Notes: a model not told the origin generated them from the letters alone. A stretch of 64,000 nt of DNA from RGIG5579 sp045597125 (GCA_045597125.1 JAZODR010000013.1:1-64000), one strand, 5' to 3'; positions 34,487 to 43,956 are shown, counted from the stretch's first letter. Made by a program: numbers and translations.

Positions 34487-35473
34487 ATGCAAGAAAATAA
34501 AAATCCTCGATTGGGTAAGGTTGGCGGTCAGGCGGTGCTGGAGGGTATTATGATGCGCGGACCCGAAAGCTATACCACCGCCGTACGAAAGGCGGACGGC
34601 ACGATTGTTCGCGATAGCCATCCCAACGAAATCAAAAAGAAAAATTGGTTTAAAAAGCTTCCCTTGGTACGCGGTGTAATCAGTTTTGCGGAAAGTTTGA
34701 CTTTGTCTTTTTCCACCTTGAATTTTGCCGCGGAGGCCTTGGAGATTGAAGAGGAAACCAAGTTTGAAAAATGGTTGACCAAGACCTTTGGAAAAAGTCT
34801 GACGGGAATTGTATCCACTTTGGGTGTGATTTTGGGACTTGCTTTGGGTGCAGGGCTGTTCATCGTACTTCCTGCCTTTCTTTCTCGGTTTATTCCCAAT
34901 GAATTTGCGCGCAAAGTACTTGAGGGATTTTTGCGTATTGCCATTTTTTTGGGCTACGTTTCTCTTGTGTCTTTGATGAATGATATCAAACGTACTTTCA
35001 TGTACCACGGCGCAGAGCATAAGACGATTTTTTGCTATGAAAAGGGACTTGCTCTGACGGTGGAAAATATCAAGGAACAAAAGAGATTCCATCCCCGATG
35101 CGGTACCAGCTTTATGATTCTGATGATGCTGGTGGGAATTATTATCGGTCTTTTAATCGGTTGGTTTTTTCCCGCAACAAAGGACAATACCGTTTTGTAT
35201 GTGACTATTAAATTTTTGCTTCTGCCTCTTACTGTCGGCATCGGTTATGAGATTATCCGCTTTGCGGGAAGACATGACAATGCTGTGATTCGTTTGATTA
35301 CTGCCCCCGGCCTTTGGATTCAGCGTATTACCACCAAGGAACCTACGGACGATATGATCGAGGTTGCAATTGTGGCTTTGAAATCCGCATTGACCGATGA
35401 ATTTTCTGAGGAAGAAGTGTTTGATGGAATTTCTCTTCCCGAGAAAAAAAGCAATACTGAGGAACAGGAATGA
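34487..35473 (+). CDS. yqhQ: DUF1385 (YqhQ-like) membrane protein
   Basis: 328-aa DUF1385 protein with four or five membrane helices. The signature blocks are KVGGQAVLEGIMMRGPESYT at the start, YHGAEHKTIFCYE and FHPRCGTSFMI, whose His and Cys residues suggest metal binding, and a late QRITTKEPTDDMIEVAI. In many Clostridia it precedes prmC and prfA; here prmC overlaps its end by four bases. Function unknown. Confidence 0.92.
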   Translation: MQENKNPRLGKVGGQAVLEGIMMRGPESYTTAVRKADGTIVRDSHPNEIKKKNWFKKLPLVRGVISFAESLTLSFSTLNFAAEALEIEEETKFEKWLTKTFGKSLTGIVSTLGVILGLALGAGLFIVLPAFLSRFIPNEFARKVLEGFLRIAIFLGYVSLVSLMNDIKRTFMYHGAEHKTIFCYEKGLALTVENIKEQKRFHPRCGTSFMILMMLVGIIIGLLIGWFFPATKDNTVLYVTIKFLLLPLTVGIGYEIIRFAGRHDNAVIRLITAPGLWIQRITTKEPTDDMIEVAIVALKSALTDEFSEEEVFDGISLPEKKSNTEEQE

Positions 35474-36318
35474 ATGTAAGAGAATTTTCTCTTTTGGTAA
35501 AAACCGAACATAAAAACCAAAATGGAGCGCGCTTTTTTACTCAAAGAGCGCTCCTTTCCGCAATTTTGGAGAAAAACGGTTTGGATCGCAATGCGCCTAT
35601 GGTTACCCCTGAGCTGGTTTTACATCAGGAGAGGGAACAGGTGATGGTGCGGGATTTGGAGCGCCTTTTGAACGGCTATCCTCTTCAGTATTATGTGGGA
35701 ACGGAATGGTTTTGCGGCTATGAATTTGCCGTAGCACCGAAGGTTTTGATTCCTCGTCCCGAAACGGAACTCTTGGTAGAAAAAGCCGCTTTACTTGCGG
35801 AAAAAGGAAGTATTGTTTTTGATTTTTGTTGCGGCTCGGGTTGTATCGGTTTGTCTCTTTTATTGAGGCGCGAAGACCTTCGTTGCAGGATGTATGACCT
35901 TTCCGATGCGGCATTGTGTTTGAGCCGAATAAACTGCGAAGGCTTTCGTCTATCGTCCCGCTGTGAAATTGAAAAGATGGATGTTTTTTCTTCCCGCGCG
36001 TTGGAAGAAATAAGAAAATATTCCCCCGCGTTGATGGTATCCAATCCTCCTTATTTGACCGAATCGGAAATGAAAGAAATTCCGGAAAACGTTCAGAAGG
36101 AACCTGCTATGGCACTATTTGGCGGTAAGGACGGTTTGGATTTTTACCGCGCCCTTATTTTACTTTGTGCTCAAACGGGTGTAGATCTGCTTTGCGAGAT
36201 CGGTTGCAATCAAAGAAAGGAGATTGTAAATCTTTTGAACGAGTATGGTCTTGCCTATGATTTTTATCAAGATTTTGCAGGTTATGACCGCGTTTTTTAC
36301 GCTAGAAAAATAAAATAA
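35470..36318 (+). CDS. prmC: Release factor glutamine methyltransferase PrmC
   Basis: 282-aa SAM-dependent methyltransferase that methylates the GGQ Gln of release factors. Visible are PRPETELLVEKA, the SAM motif FDFCCGSGCIGLSL and the catalytic NPPY (SNPPYLTESEM). Length is normal. prfA, its usual neighbour, does not follow; the operon ends here and recA begins. Confidence 0.95.
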   Translation: MNVREFSLLVKTEHKNQNGARFFTQRALLSAILEKNGLDRNAPMVTPELVLHQEREQVMVRDLERLLNGYPLQYYVGTEWFCGYEFAVAPKVLIPRPETELLVEKAALLAEKGSIVFDFCCGSGCIGLSLLLRREDLRCRMYDLSDAALCLSRINCEGFRLSSRCEIEKMDVFSSRALEEIRKYSPALMVSNPPYLTESEMKEIPENVQKEPAMALFGGKDGLDFYRALILLCAQTGVDLLCEIGCNQRKEIVNLLNEYGLAYDFYQDFAGYDRVFYARKIK

Positions 36319-36333
36319 CAAAAAATACAAAAA

Positions 36334-36379
36334 AAGCCCTATCTTCGGCAAAAAATTACTTGCAAAAAAGATAGGGCTT
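36334..36379. repeat. 12-bp perfect inverted repeat across the recA promoter
   Basis: AAGCCCTATCTT (36334-36345) and AAGATAGGGCTT (36368-36379) are exact inverse copies with a 22-base gap that can form a small inner stem (GGCAA/TTGC). The A-rich 5' flank gives a T-run on the minus strand only. It may end the prmC transcript weakly or be an operator, since its right arm lies between the recA -35 and -10. Confidence 0.7.
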
Positions 36380-36389
36380 ATGCTATAAT
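36360..36389 (+). promoter_or_regulatory. Probable sigma-A promoter of recA
   Basis: TTGCAA (36360-36365), 18-base spacer, TATAAT (36384-36389), 36 bases before recA. I see no known Gram-positive SOS box (GAAC-N4-GTTC) here. Confidence 0.6.
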
Positions 36390-36424
36390 ATATTATAATT
36401 ATATTTGACGTGGAGGATTTTGTC

Positions 36425-37534
36425 ATGGCAAAAATAACAAAAACCAAAAGCGAAAAAAATGACGGCGTTGTGGAGGGCAAACAGAAAGCCATTCTGACTG
36501 CAATGGGTCAAATTGAGAAAAAATACGGAAAAGGTTCCATTATGAAATTGGGTGAAAATTCCGTTATGAATGTGAAAGCGATTTCCACCGGATCTCTTTC
36601 CTTGGATTTGGCATTGGGAATCGGCGGTGTGCCCCGCGGAAGAATTACTGAGATCTACGGACCGGAATCCTCCGGTAAGACAACCGTCGCGTTGCAGGTG
36701 ATTGCCTCCGCGCAGAAGGCGGGCGGCGCCGCGGCATTTATTGATGCTGAGCATGCGCTGGACCCTGTTTATGCTAAAGCACTTGGCGTAGATATTGATA
36801 ATCTGCTTGTTTCTCAGCCCGATAGCGGCGAACAAGCGCTTGAGATTGCCGAAGCGTTGGTTCGTACCGATGCCATTGACGTTATCGTTATCGACTCTGT
36901 TGCCGCTTTGGTTCCTCGCAGCGAAATTGAAGGGGAAATGGGGCAGTCCTCCGTGGGTGTTCAGGCAAGACTGATGAGTCAGGCTCTAAGAAAGATTGCA
37001 GGAGCCATTGCCAAGAGCCAGTGCGCCTTTATTTTCATCAACCAGCTCCGTGAAAAGGTGGGTGTGATGTACGGAAACCCCGAGGTGACCACCGGCGGCC
37101 GAGCTCTTCGCTTTTATTCCTCTGTGCGAATTGATGTTCGCCGCGGTGAGCAGCTGAAGGAGAAGGGGGATATTGTGGGCAACCACATTAAGTGTAAGAT
37201 TGCCAAAAACAAGGTTGCACCTCCTTTCCGCGTAGCGGAATTTGATATTCTTTACGGTCAGGGAATTTCCCGCGAAAGCGAGATTATTGAAATTGCATTG
37301 AAGTATGAAATCATTCAAAAGAGCGGAAGTTGGTTCTCCTACAACGGAGAGCGCCTTGCTCAAGGAAAGGAAAACGTAAGACTGTTCCTGAAGGAGCATC
37401 CCGCCCTTGCGGAGGAGATTGCGGAAAAGGCGATTGCAATGTCTAAGGAAGGTCTGGACGAAAAGGTTTCCGGAGAGTCTCTTTTTGATTCAGATGAAGA
37501 AGATGACGATCTGGGACTGGATGATTTGGAATAA
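36425..37534 (+). CDS. recA: Recombinase RecA
   Basis: 369-aa RecA. Walker A GPESSGKTT, the block IDAEHALDPVYAKALGVD, Walker B VIVIDSVAALVP and the L2-type FINQLREKVGVMYGNPE region are all present, with an acidic C-terminus. The ATG at 36425 has GGAGG upstream and is preferred over 36410. It is followed by prs and recX. Confidence 0.98.
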   Translation: MAKITKTKSEKNDGVVEGKQKAILTAMGQIEKKYGKGSIMKLGENSVMNVKAISTGSLSLDLALGIGGVPRGRITEIYGPESSGKTTVALQVIASAQKAGGAAAFIDAEHALDPVYAKALGVDIDNLLVSQPDSGEQALEIAEALVRTDAIDVIVIDSVAALVPRSEIEGEMGQSSVGVQARLMSQALRKIAGAIAKSQCAFIFINQLREKVGVMYGNPEVTTGGRALRFYSSVRIDVRRGEQLKEKGDIVGNHIKCKIAKNKVAPPFRVAEFDILYGQGISRESEIIEIALKYEIIQKSGSWFSYNGERLAQGKENVRLFLKEHPALAEEIAEKAIAMSKEGLDEKVSGESLFDSDEEDDDLGLDDLE

Positions 37535-37584
37535 AAAAGACAAATTGATGTTTTACAAATAGAAGAGAAGGACGGAGAAATTTT

Positions 37585-38751
37585 ATGATTACAAAGCCCG
37601 GACAGAGAGTTACCGCGGAAGAAGTTTTTAAAGAGCAGGATCGCGTTGCCCCTTTGAAAATCATTACCTTAGAAGGTGCCAGCGAGCTTGCTAAGAAAGT
37701 AGATTATTATTTGGTTTCGTGGGCGAAAAATGCAGGATGGGATGCCTATGATACGTTTTTGCTTCCTGCAGAGTGCCCTCGCTTTACCTCCGGTGAAGCA
37801 AAAGGAATTATTTACGATTCCGTTCGCGGAGACGATCTGTTTGTGATGGTGGACGTAGGAAATTACAATGTTCGCTATAAAATGTTTGGCCAGGAGAACC
37901 GTATGAGCTCCGATGACCATTACCAGGATCTGAAGCGTATCATTCAGGCTGTCAGCGGCAGAGCAAACCGATTAAATGTGATTATGCCTATGCTTTACGG
38001 TGGCAGACAGCACAGAAGAAGTTATCGCGAATCCTTGGACTGTGCTTACGCATTGCAGGAAATGCATACAATGAATGTGCAGAATCTGGTTACCTTTGAT
38101 GCACACGATCCCAGAGTGCAGAATGCTGTGCCTCTGATGGGCTTTGATAACTTTATGCCTTATTATCAGGTCATTAAGGCTCTTTTCCGTGCTTATCCCG
38201 AATTGATGCCCTGCAAGGATAATTTTATGGTAGTCAGCCCCGATGAGGGTGCCATTAACCGAAATATGTACTATGCTTCTGTTTTGGGCGTGAATATGGG
38301 TATGTTCTATAAGAGAAGAGATTATTCCCGTGTGGTAGAAGGCAGAAACCCTATTGTGGCTCACGAGTATCTGGGTGAGTCTATGGAAGGCAAGGATGTA
38401 TTCATCGCCGATGATATCATTGCATCCGGTGACTCTGTTCTGGATATTGCCTACGAAATGAAGCAGAGAAAGGCAAACCGCGTTTTCGTTTACGCTACAT
38501 ATGCCATCTTTACCGCCGGCTACGAGAAATTGGACAAGGCGTACCAGGACGGTGTTCTGGACGGTATCTTTGGCACAAATCTGACCTACATCAGCGATGA
38601 GACCCGTGCAAAGCCTTGGTTCCATGAGGTTGACGTTTCTAAGTATCTGGCATACATCATTGCGGCCCTGAATCATAATCTTTCTGTTGCCGCTCTTCTG
38701 GATCCCCACGAAAAAATCAATACTCTGTTGAAGAAGCGTGGCCTTCGCTGA
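37585..38751 (+). CDS. prs: Ribose-phosphate pyrophosphokinase (long clostridial form)
   Basis: 388-aa PRPP synthetase (ribose 5-phosphate + ATP to PRPP + AMP). It is longer than the common 315-aa form, with an N-terminal addition of about 60 residues. Family blocks are MPMLYGGRQHRRSYRESLD, TFDAHDPRVQNAVP and the PRPP-binding FIADDIIASGDSVLDIAYEM, where the canonical loop is altered. It lies between recA and recX, whose ATG overlaps its stop. Confidence 0.9.
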   Translation: MITKPGQRVTAEEVFKEQDRVAPLKIITLEGASELAKKVDYYLVSWAKNAGWDAYDTFLLPAECPRFTSGEAKGIIYDSVRGDDLFVMVDVGNYNVRYKMFGQENRMSSDDHYQDLKRIIQAVSGRANRLNVIMPMLYGGRQHRRSYRESLDCAYALQEMHTMNVQNLVTFDAHDPRVQNAVPLMGFDNFMPYYQVIKALFRAYPELMPCKDNFMVVSPDEGAINRNMYYASVLGVNMGMFYKRRDYSRVVEGRNPIVAHEYLGESMEGKDVFIADDIIASGDSVLDIAYEMKQRKANRVFVYATYAIFTAGYEKLDKAYQDGVLDGIFGTNLTYISDETRAKPWFHEVDVSKYLAYIIAALNHNLSVAALLDPHEKINTLLKKRGLR

Positions 38752-39221
38752 TGGAGATCCCGAAAGAACTTTCGGAAAGTGTAAAACGCGCTTTGAACCG
38801 TCTTTCCATTGGTGATTTGACCTGCGGCGAAATGCAGGTGTATCTCACCGATCGCAACCGAAAAGTTTATTTTTCATCGGAGATTGCCGAGAGAACGGTG
38901 TGTCTTTTGGTGCAGGAAGGATTTTTGGATGATAAGCGGTATTTGAAGCTGTTTGTGCGGCATTTGGATCAAAAGTGCTACGGCCCTCGGCGGATTCGTC
39001 AGGAATTGGTTCGCCACCGCTTTTCAGCTTCTTATGTGGATGCCGCGCTATCAAGGAGTATCAATTATTGCGCAAGAGCGGTCAGACTGCTTGAAAAGAG
39101 ACCGGGCGCGACGGAACATGCTAAAACACCGGCAGGAAGAAAGAAATTGCAGGATGCTTTGGTTCGTTATGGCTATGATTATTCAACTGCTCTTGCAGCG
39201 GTGAAACAATTCTCGGATTGA
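38751..39221 (+). CDS. recX: Regulatory protein RecX
   Basis: 156-aa modulator that limits RecA filament growth. The three-helix repeats are visible: RALNRLSIGDLTCGEMQVYL, VQEGFLDDKRYLKLFVRHLD and YGPRRIRQELVRHRFS. The gene is coupled to prs by a TGATG junction and is thus two genes from recA, not adjacent. Confidence 0.9.
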   Translation: MEIPKELSESVKRALNRLSIGDLTCGEMQVYLTDRNRKVYFSSEIAERTVCLLVQEGFLDDKRYLKLFVRHLDQKCYGPRRIRQELVRHRFSASYVDAALSRSINYCARAVRLLEKRPGATEHAKTPAGRKKLQDALVRYGYDYSTALAAVKQFSD

Positions 39222-39231
39222 AAGGGTTTAT

Positions 39232-40557
39232 ATGCAAACAAAAGTAGGATTTATCTCCCTTGGTTGTCCCAAGAATGAGGTGGATTGCGAAATGATGCTG
39301 GCGAGAGTGGCGAAAGCGGGCTATACCATAGTGCCCGAGGATATTGATGCCGATGTGGTGATTGTGAATACTTGTGCATTTATTCAGAGTGCCAAGGAAG
39401 AAGCAATTGAAAACATTCTGGATCTTGCTTGGCTCAAGGAGAATCGTTCTCTTCGCGGCATCATTGTAACGGGCTGTCTTGCCCAGCGTTATTTTGACGA
39501 AATACAAAATGAGATGCCTGAGGTGGATGCAGCCTTGTCTTTGGGTGACCAGGTGCATATCTGCCAGGCAATTGAAAAGGTAATGGCGGGGGAAAAATTC
39601 TTTCGCTATTCCCAGGCTTCAGAGCTTGAAATGGAAGGAGATCGGGTGGTAACCCACGATAGTTTTGCTTATCTCCGCATTTCCGAGGGCTGTGATAACC
39701 GATGTGCTTATTGTGCGATTCCCGGTATTCGCGGAAGTTTGCGCTCCCGCCCGATGGAAAACATTTTGGAGGAAGCCAAGACCCTTTCCGAAATGGGTAT
39801 CCGCGAGATTGTGATCGTAGCGCAGGATACTACCATGTACGGCAAGGATTTGTACGGGAAATTGGCACTTCCCCAGCTTTTGGAGAAACTTGCGGCCCTT
39901 GGTTTCCACTGGATTCGACTGATGTATTGCTATCCCGACAAGGTAACGGAAGAGCTTTGTCAGGTGATGGCAAAGCACGATAATATCTGTAAATACATTG
40001 ATCTTCCTATTCAGCATATTTCCGATAACGTTTTGGAGAAGATGAATCGTCACGGCGGAAGCGAAGCCATTTACAGAGCAATCGGGCTCTTGCGCAAACA
40101 TATGCCCGATATTGCCATCCGCACTACCGTGATGGTGGGCTTCCCCGGAGAAAAGGATAAGGATTTTTCTTTGCTTTCCAATTTTGTCAAGGAAATTCGT
40201 TTTCAGCGCTTGGGTGCCTTTATTTATTCCCGCGAAGAGGGAACCGCGGCATATACGATGGTGAACCGAACCACCAAGAAAACCAAAGAGGGACGGCTTA
40301 ATTCCATTATGCAGACTCAGCTTCCCATTGCCGAGGCTTATAACGAGAGCTTCGTGGGCAAGACGGTAGAGGTCATTTGCGAAGGGTATGATCCCGGTAT
40401 TCGTAAATATTTTGGCAGAACACAGTACCACGCTCCTGAAATTGACGGCGCCGTATATTTTTCCTCCGGCAAGAAGGAAATTCCCGTGGGAACGTTTCTG
40501 AATGTAAAGATTGAAGAAGTATTAGATTATGATTTGATCGGAAAAGAGGTAATATGA
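39232..40557 (+). CDS. rimO: Ribosomal protein S12 methylthiotransferase RimO
   Basis: 441-aa radical SAM methylthiotransferase acting on the S12 Asp residue. An N-terminal UPF0004 domain (ISLGCPKNEVDCEMML; CAFIQSAKEEAIE) is followed by the radical SAM motif CDNRCAYCAIP and a C-terminal TRAM domain. The sequence type is RimO rather than MiaB. Overlaps pgsA by four bases. Confidence 0.95.
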   Translation: MQTKVGFISLGCPKNEVDCEMMLARVAKAGYTIVPEDIDADVVIVNTCAFIQSAKEEAIENILDLAWLKENRSLRGIIVTGCLAQRYFDEIQNEMPEVDAALSLGDQVHICQAIEKVMAGEKFFRYSQASELEMEGDRVVTHDSFAYLRISEGCDNRCAYCAIPGIRGSLRSRPMENILEEAKTLSEMGIREIVIVAQDTTMYGKDLYGKLALPQLLEKLAALGFHWIRLMYCYPDKVTEELCQVMAKHDNICKYIDLPIQHISDNVLEKMNRHGGSEAIYRAIGLLRKHMPDIAIRTTVMVGFPGEKDKDFSLLSNFVKEIRFQRLGAFIYSREEGTAAYTMVNRTTKKTKEGRLNSIMQTQLPIAEAYNESFVGKTVEVICEGYDPGIRKYFGRTQYHAPEIDGAVYFSSGKKEIPVGTFLNVKIEEVLDYDLIGKEVI

Positions 40558-41141
40558 ATCTTCCCAATAAGCTTACCATCGTTAGAATTTTAATGGTTCC
40601 TGCGTTTATATTCTTTGGATTGTTTGTTTTCCCGGGGCAATGGGGGCAGAACCTTTCTCGTGTATTTGCCGCTCTTGTTTTTGCATCGGCTGCAGCAACG
40701 GATTTTGTGGACGGAAAAATCGCAAGAAAGTATAATTTGGTTACTGATTTCGGTAAGTTTATGGATCCTTTGGCGGATAAGTTTCTCATTTTTTCCGTTA
40801 TTTTGGTTTTCGTATCCTCTCCGATGTATCACCCCACAGGAGCGCTTCACTACGCTTTCATTATCAGCGGTGCCGTGGTGATTTTTCGCGAGCTTGCCGT
40901 GACCAGCCTGCGTCTTGTGGTTATGTCCAGCCCTAATCCTGTGGTAATTGCTGCCAGTTGGTACGGAAAGGCAAAAACCTTTTCTCAGTGTATATGGGCA
41001 GTTGTGGTTATGCTGGAGCCGATTGTTTGGTCTATGCCAATTCTGACCTGGATTACCACCATTGCAATGACGCTTCTAACCATCTTTTCCGGTGTTGACT
41101 ATATCAAGAGTTATTGGAAATATCTTGACCCTAATAAATAA
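40554..41141 (+). CDS. pgsA: CDP-diacylglycerol-glycerol-3-phosphate 3-phosphatidyltransferase
   Basis: 195-aa membrane enzyme making phosphatidylglycerol phosphate. The CDP-alcohol phosphotransferase motif is complete: TDFVDGKIARKY, then DFGKFMDPLADK. About five membrane helices. Start MNLPNKLTIVRILMVPAF is typical. It is coupled to rimO and followed by cysS after 17 bases. Confidence 0.95.
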   Translation: MNLPNKLTIVRILMVPAFIFFGLFVFPGQWGQNLSRVFAALVFASAAATDFVDGKIARKYNLVTDFGKFMDPLADKFLIFSVILVFVSSPMYHPTGALHYAFIISGAVVIFRELAVTSLRLVVMSSPNPVVIAASWYGKAKTFSQCIWAVVVMLEPIVWSMPILTWITTIAMTLLTIFSGVDYIKSYWKYLDPNK

Positions 41142-41158
41142 ATTCTCAAGGAGAAAGC

Positions 41159-42559
41159 ATGAAACTGTTTAATGATCTTTCCGGCAAAAAAGAAGAACTG
41201 GGACAAAAAGACAATTATGTAAGAATGTATGCTTGCGGTCCTACGGTTTACAACTACTTCCACGTGGGGAATGCAAGATGCTTTGTAACCTTTGATTTGC
41301 TTCGCAGATTTCTGGAGTATCGCGGTAATAAAGTGGATTTTGTTCAGAACTTTACCGATATTGACGATAAGATGATTCGCCGCGCAAATGAAGAAGGTAC
41401 TACGGTAAAAGCGGTTGCCGATCATTATATCGAAGAGTATTTTAAGGATGCCAAGGGATTGGGCGTTCATCCCGCTACGTTCCATCCCCGTGCAACGGAA
41501 AACATTGATTCCATCATTAAGATCATCGAGGCGCTGATCGCAAATGGACACGCGTATGAATCTCAGGGTGACGTGTATTATTCCGCTCGTTCTTTTAAGG
41601 ATTACGGTAAGCTTTCCGGTAAGAACGTAGATGATTTGGAATCGGGTGCCAGAATTGATGTTTCCGATATTAAGCGCGATCCTCTGGATTTTGCCCTTTG
41701 GAAAGCCTCCAAGCCCGGCGAACCCTTCTGGGAATCCCCTTGGGGAAAGGGAAGACCCGGCTGGCATATCGAGTGTTCGGCTATGGTAGATAAGTATCTT
41801 GGCAAGACCATTGATATTCATTGCGGAGGTGTGGATCTGACCTTCCCTCATCACGAAAATGAAATTGCGCAGTCTGAGGGAGCTTTTGGTGTTCCATTCT
41901 GTCGCTTCTGGGTGCATAATGGATTTATAAACGTAGATAATAAGAAAATGAGCAAGTCCTTGGGTAACTTTTTCACCGTGCGCGATGCTGCAGAAAAGTA
42001 TGGCTATGCTGCGATTCGTTACTTTATTCTCTCTGCTCATTATAAGAGCCCCGTAAATTTCTCTGCGGAAATTCTTGCGCAGGCGCAGAATTCCGTTCAG
42101 CGTCTTTACAATTGTGAGGATAATCTTCGCTTTTTGCTGAAGAATGCGCAGGGAGAGATTACTTCTGAGGAAACGGAATTTATCAAGAAGCTGGATGCCA
42201 GACGGGAAGAATTCATTGCCGTAATGGAGGATGATTTCAATACGGCAGACGGCCTTGCCACCCTTTTTGAAGCAGTGAAGGATATCAATATCTTTGTCAG
42301 CACTGAGCGTAGTCGCATTGCTTTGGAGCAAATTCTTGCTTTTTACGAGGAAATTTGCGGTCTTCTCGGCTTCCTGAAGCCGGAAGAAAAAGCGATGAAT
42401 GGCTTTGACGATGAAAAGATTGAAGCACTTCTTGCAGAGCGTGCCGCTGCAAAGAAGGAAAGAAATTATGCCAGAGCAGATGAAATTCGCGCTCTTTTGG
42501 GTGAGAACGGTATTGTAATAGAGGATACCCCTGCAGGCGCAAAGTGGCACAGAGTATAA
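41159..42559 (+). CDS. cysS: Cysteine-tRNA ligase
   Basis: 466-aa class I aminoacyl-tRNA synthetase. ACGPTVYNYFHVGNARCF holds the HIGH-type motif and a zinc Cys. GWHIECSAM and HCGGVDLTFPHHENE carry other zinc ligands, and KMSKSLGNF is the KMSKS loop. The C-terminal anticodon region ends normally. No T-box leader: the upstream gap is only 17 bases, so expression follows the recA-pgsA transcript. Confidence 0.97.
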   Translation: MKLFNDLSGKKEELGQKDNYVRMYACGPTVYNYFHVGNARCFVTFDLLRRFLEYRGNKVDFVQNFTDIDDKMIRRANEEGTTVKAVADHYIEEYFKDAKGLGVHPATFHPRATENIDSIIKIIEALIANGHAYESQGDVYYSARSFKDYGKLSGKNVDDLESGARIDVSDIKRDPLDFALWKASKPGEPFWESPWGKGRPGWHIECSAMVDKYLGKTIDIHCGGVDLTFPHHENEIAQSEGAFGVPFCRFWVHNGFINVDNKKMSKSLGNFFTVRDAAEKYGYAAIRYFILSAHYKSPVNFSAEILAQAQNSVQRLYNCEDNLRFLLKNAQGEITSEETEFIKKLDARREEFIAVMEDDFNTADGLATLFEAVKDINIFVSTERSRIALEQILAFYEEICGLLGFLKPEEKAMNGFDDEKIEALLAERAAAKKERNYARADEIRALLGENGIVIEDTPAGAKWHRV

Positions 42560-42569
42560 TAGAATTTTT

Positions 42570-42597
42570 AAAAGCCTTGGGAAATCCAAGGCTTTTT
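42570..42597 (+). terminator. Intrinsic terminator between cysS and cinA
   Basis: AAAAGCCTTGG / CCAAGGCTTTT with a 5-base loop and a T5 run. cinA starts only 17 bases later. Confidence 0.85.
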
Positions 42598-42614
42598 GAA
42601 TCTTTGGAGGAAAT

Positions 42615-43847
42615 ATGATTTGCGAAATTCTCTCTGTTGGTACAGAACTTTTACTGGGAGATGTCACCGATACCAATGCAACCTATCTTTCTCGCGCTTT
42701 GCGGGAGCTTGGCATTTTAGTATATCACCGGCAAACCTGCGGGGACAATTCCGAAAGAATGCGGGAACAGTTTTCTCTTGCGCTTTCCCGTTCCGATTTG
42801 GTAATCGTTTCGGGAGGATTGGGTCCCACGCGTGACGATATTACCCGTGACGTTGCTGCAGAGTTGTTTGGTATGCCCTTGGAGCATAGGGAAGATGTGG
42901 CAGAGCAGATTCGCGCTTTTTTTGTGCGGCGCGGGGTTTTGATGAAAGAGAATAATTTGCGACAGGCGCAAGTACCTATGGGTGCTGAGGTCTTACAAAA
43001 TGATTGGGGGACAGCTCCCGGTCTTTGGCTACGGAAAGACGGAAAGGGAATGATTCTTCTGCCGGGCGTACCATCGGAGATGAAAGCTATTTTTACTCAC
43101 CGAGTAAAACCCCGTCTTGCAGAGGAAAGCGGCGTGCGTTTTGCCAATCGCATCTTGCATTTTTATGGTATTTCTGAATCTGCGATAGATGAAAAACTGG
43201 GCTTTTTGATGGAAAAGGAAAATCCCACGGTTGCCCCATATGCCAAGAATGGGGAAGTTGAGGTGCATATTACCGCCTTTGGCGAAAAAGCGGAGCATGC
43301 TTGTCAAAATACCGAGAAAATGGTTTTGAGCCATTTGAGCGAATTTTATTACGGTTCCGGAGACACCTCTCTTGAAAAGGAATTGGTAAAATTCTTTTCT
43401 GCAAAGGGGTTTACTCTATCTACTGCAGAAAGCTGCACGGGAGGACTGGTTTCTCAAAGAATCACCTCGGTTTCAGGTGCATCCGATGTAATTGGGCTCG
43501 GGGTTGTGTCTTATTCTGAGGATATGAAGACAAAGATTCTGGGGGTTTTGCCTGAAACTCTTGCCAATTTTGGCGTTTACAGCAAAGAGTGTGCTTTGGA
43601 AATGGCAAGGGGGATTCGCGCTCTTTCGGGAAGCGATCTTGGCATCGGTATTACGGGTATTGCGGGACCCAATGGCGGGACGGAAAAAGATCCCGTGGGA
43701 ACGGTGTATATTGCTGCCGTTTCCGCCGAAAAAGAAGAAGCGGTTCGCTGCTTATTTGGTCACGCAAAAAGCGATCGGGAACAGATTCGTTACCGCGCCG
43801 CGTCTGAAGCGCTGATGATGGCATTGCGCCATTTTATAAATGAATAA
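42615..43847 (+). CDS. cinA: CinA family protein (nicotinamide mononucleotide deamidase type)
   Basis: 410-aa two-domain protein. N-terminal MoCF-type domain (EILSVGTELLLGDVTDTNAT; SGGLGPTRDDITRDV) is an ADP-ribose pyrophosphatase-like part. The C-terminal CinA/PncC domain (STAESCTGGLVSQRITSVSG; GIAGPNGGTEKDPVGTVYIA) deamidates NMN. Ribosome site TTGGAGGAA. In other Bacillota cinA is directly before recA; here it lies about 5 kb after recA. Confidence 0.93.
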   Translation: MICEILSVGTELLLGDVTDTNATYLSRALRELGILVYHRQTCGDNSERMREQFSLALSRSDLVIVSGGLGPTRDDITRDVAAELFGMPLEHREDVAEQIRAFFVRRGVLMKENNLRQAQVPMGAEVLQNDWGTAPGLWLRKDGKGMILLPGVPSEMKAIFTHRVKPRLAEESGVRFANRILHFYGISESAIDEKLGFLMEKENPTVAPYAKNGEVEVHITAFGEKAEHACQNTEKMVLSHLSEFYYGSGDTSLEKELVKFFSAKGFTLSTAESCTGGLVSQRITSVSGASDVIGLGVVSYSEDMKTKILGVLPETLANFGVYSKECALEMARGIRALSGSDLGIGITGIAGPNGGTEKDPVGTVYIAAVSAEKEEAVRCLFGHAKSDREQIRYRAASEALMMALRHFINE

Positions 43848-43885
43848 GAATGAAATGACTTTTTTTGTTAATTTTAAGAAAATAC

Positions 43886-43914
43886 TTGCATTTTGACTGG
43901 GATTCGGTTATAAT
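43886..43914 (+). promoter_or_regulatory. Sigma-A promoter of the HPr gene
   Basis: TTGCAT (43886-43891), 17-base spacer, TATAAT (43909-43914), 42 bases before the ATG. Confidence 0.7.
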
Positions 43915-43956
43915 GGATTCAATATTTCCAAAGGATTGTGTTTCAAGGAGCTTAAA

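Noticed and set aside
33884..35092. 402-aa open frame on the minus strand opposite the lipoprotein and yqhQ genes
   Set aside because: Both + strand genes have signals, family motifs and ribosome sites; the reverse frame has none.
36400..36424. Classical SOS (LexA) box at recA
   Set aside because: No GAAC-N4-GTTC palindrome in the recA upstream region; the only palindrome is the longer repeat reported separately.
41142..41158. T-box riboswitch before cysS
   Set aside because: Only 17 bases separate pgsA and cysS; there is no room for a leader.
41111..42676. 521-aa open frame on the minus strand opposite cysS
   Set aside because: cysS is unmistakable on the + strand with all motifs. The reverse frame has no domain pattern and spans a terminator.
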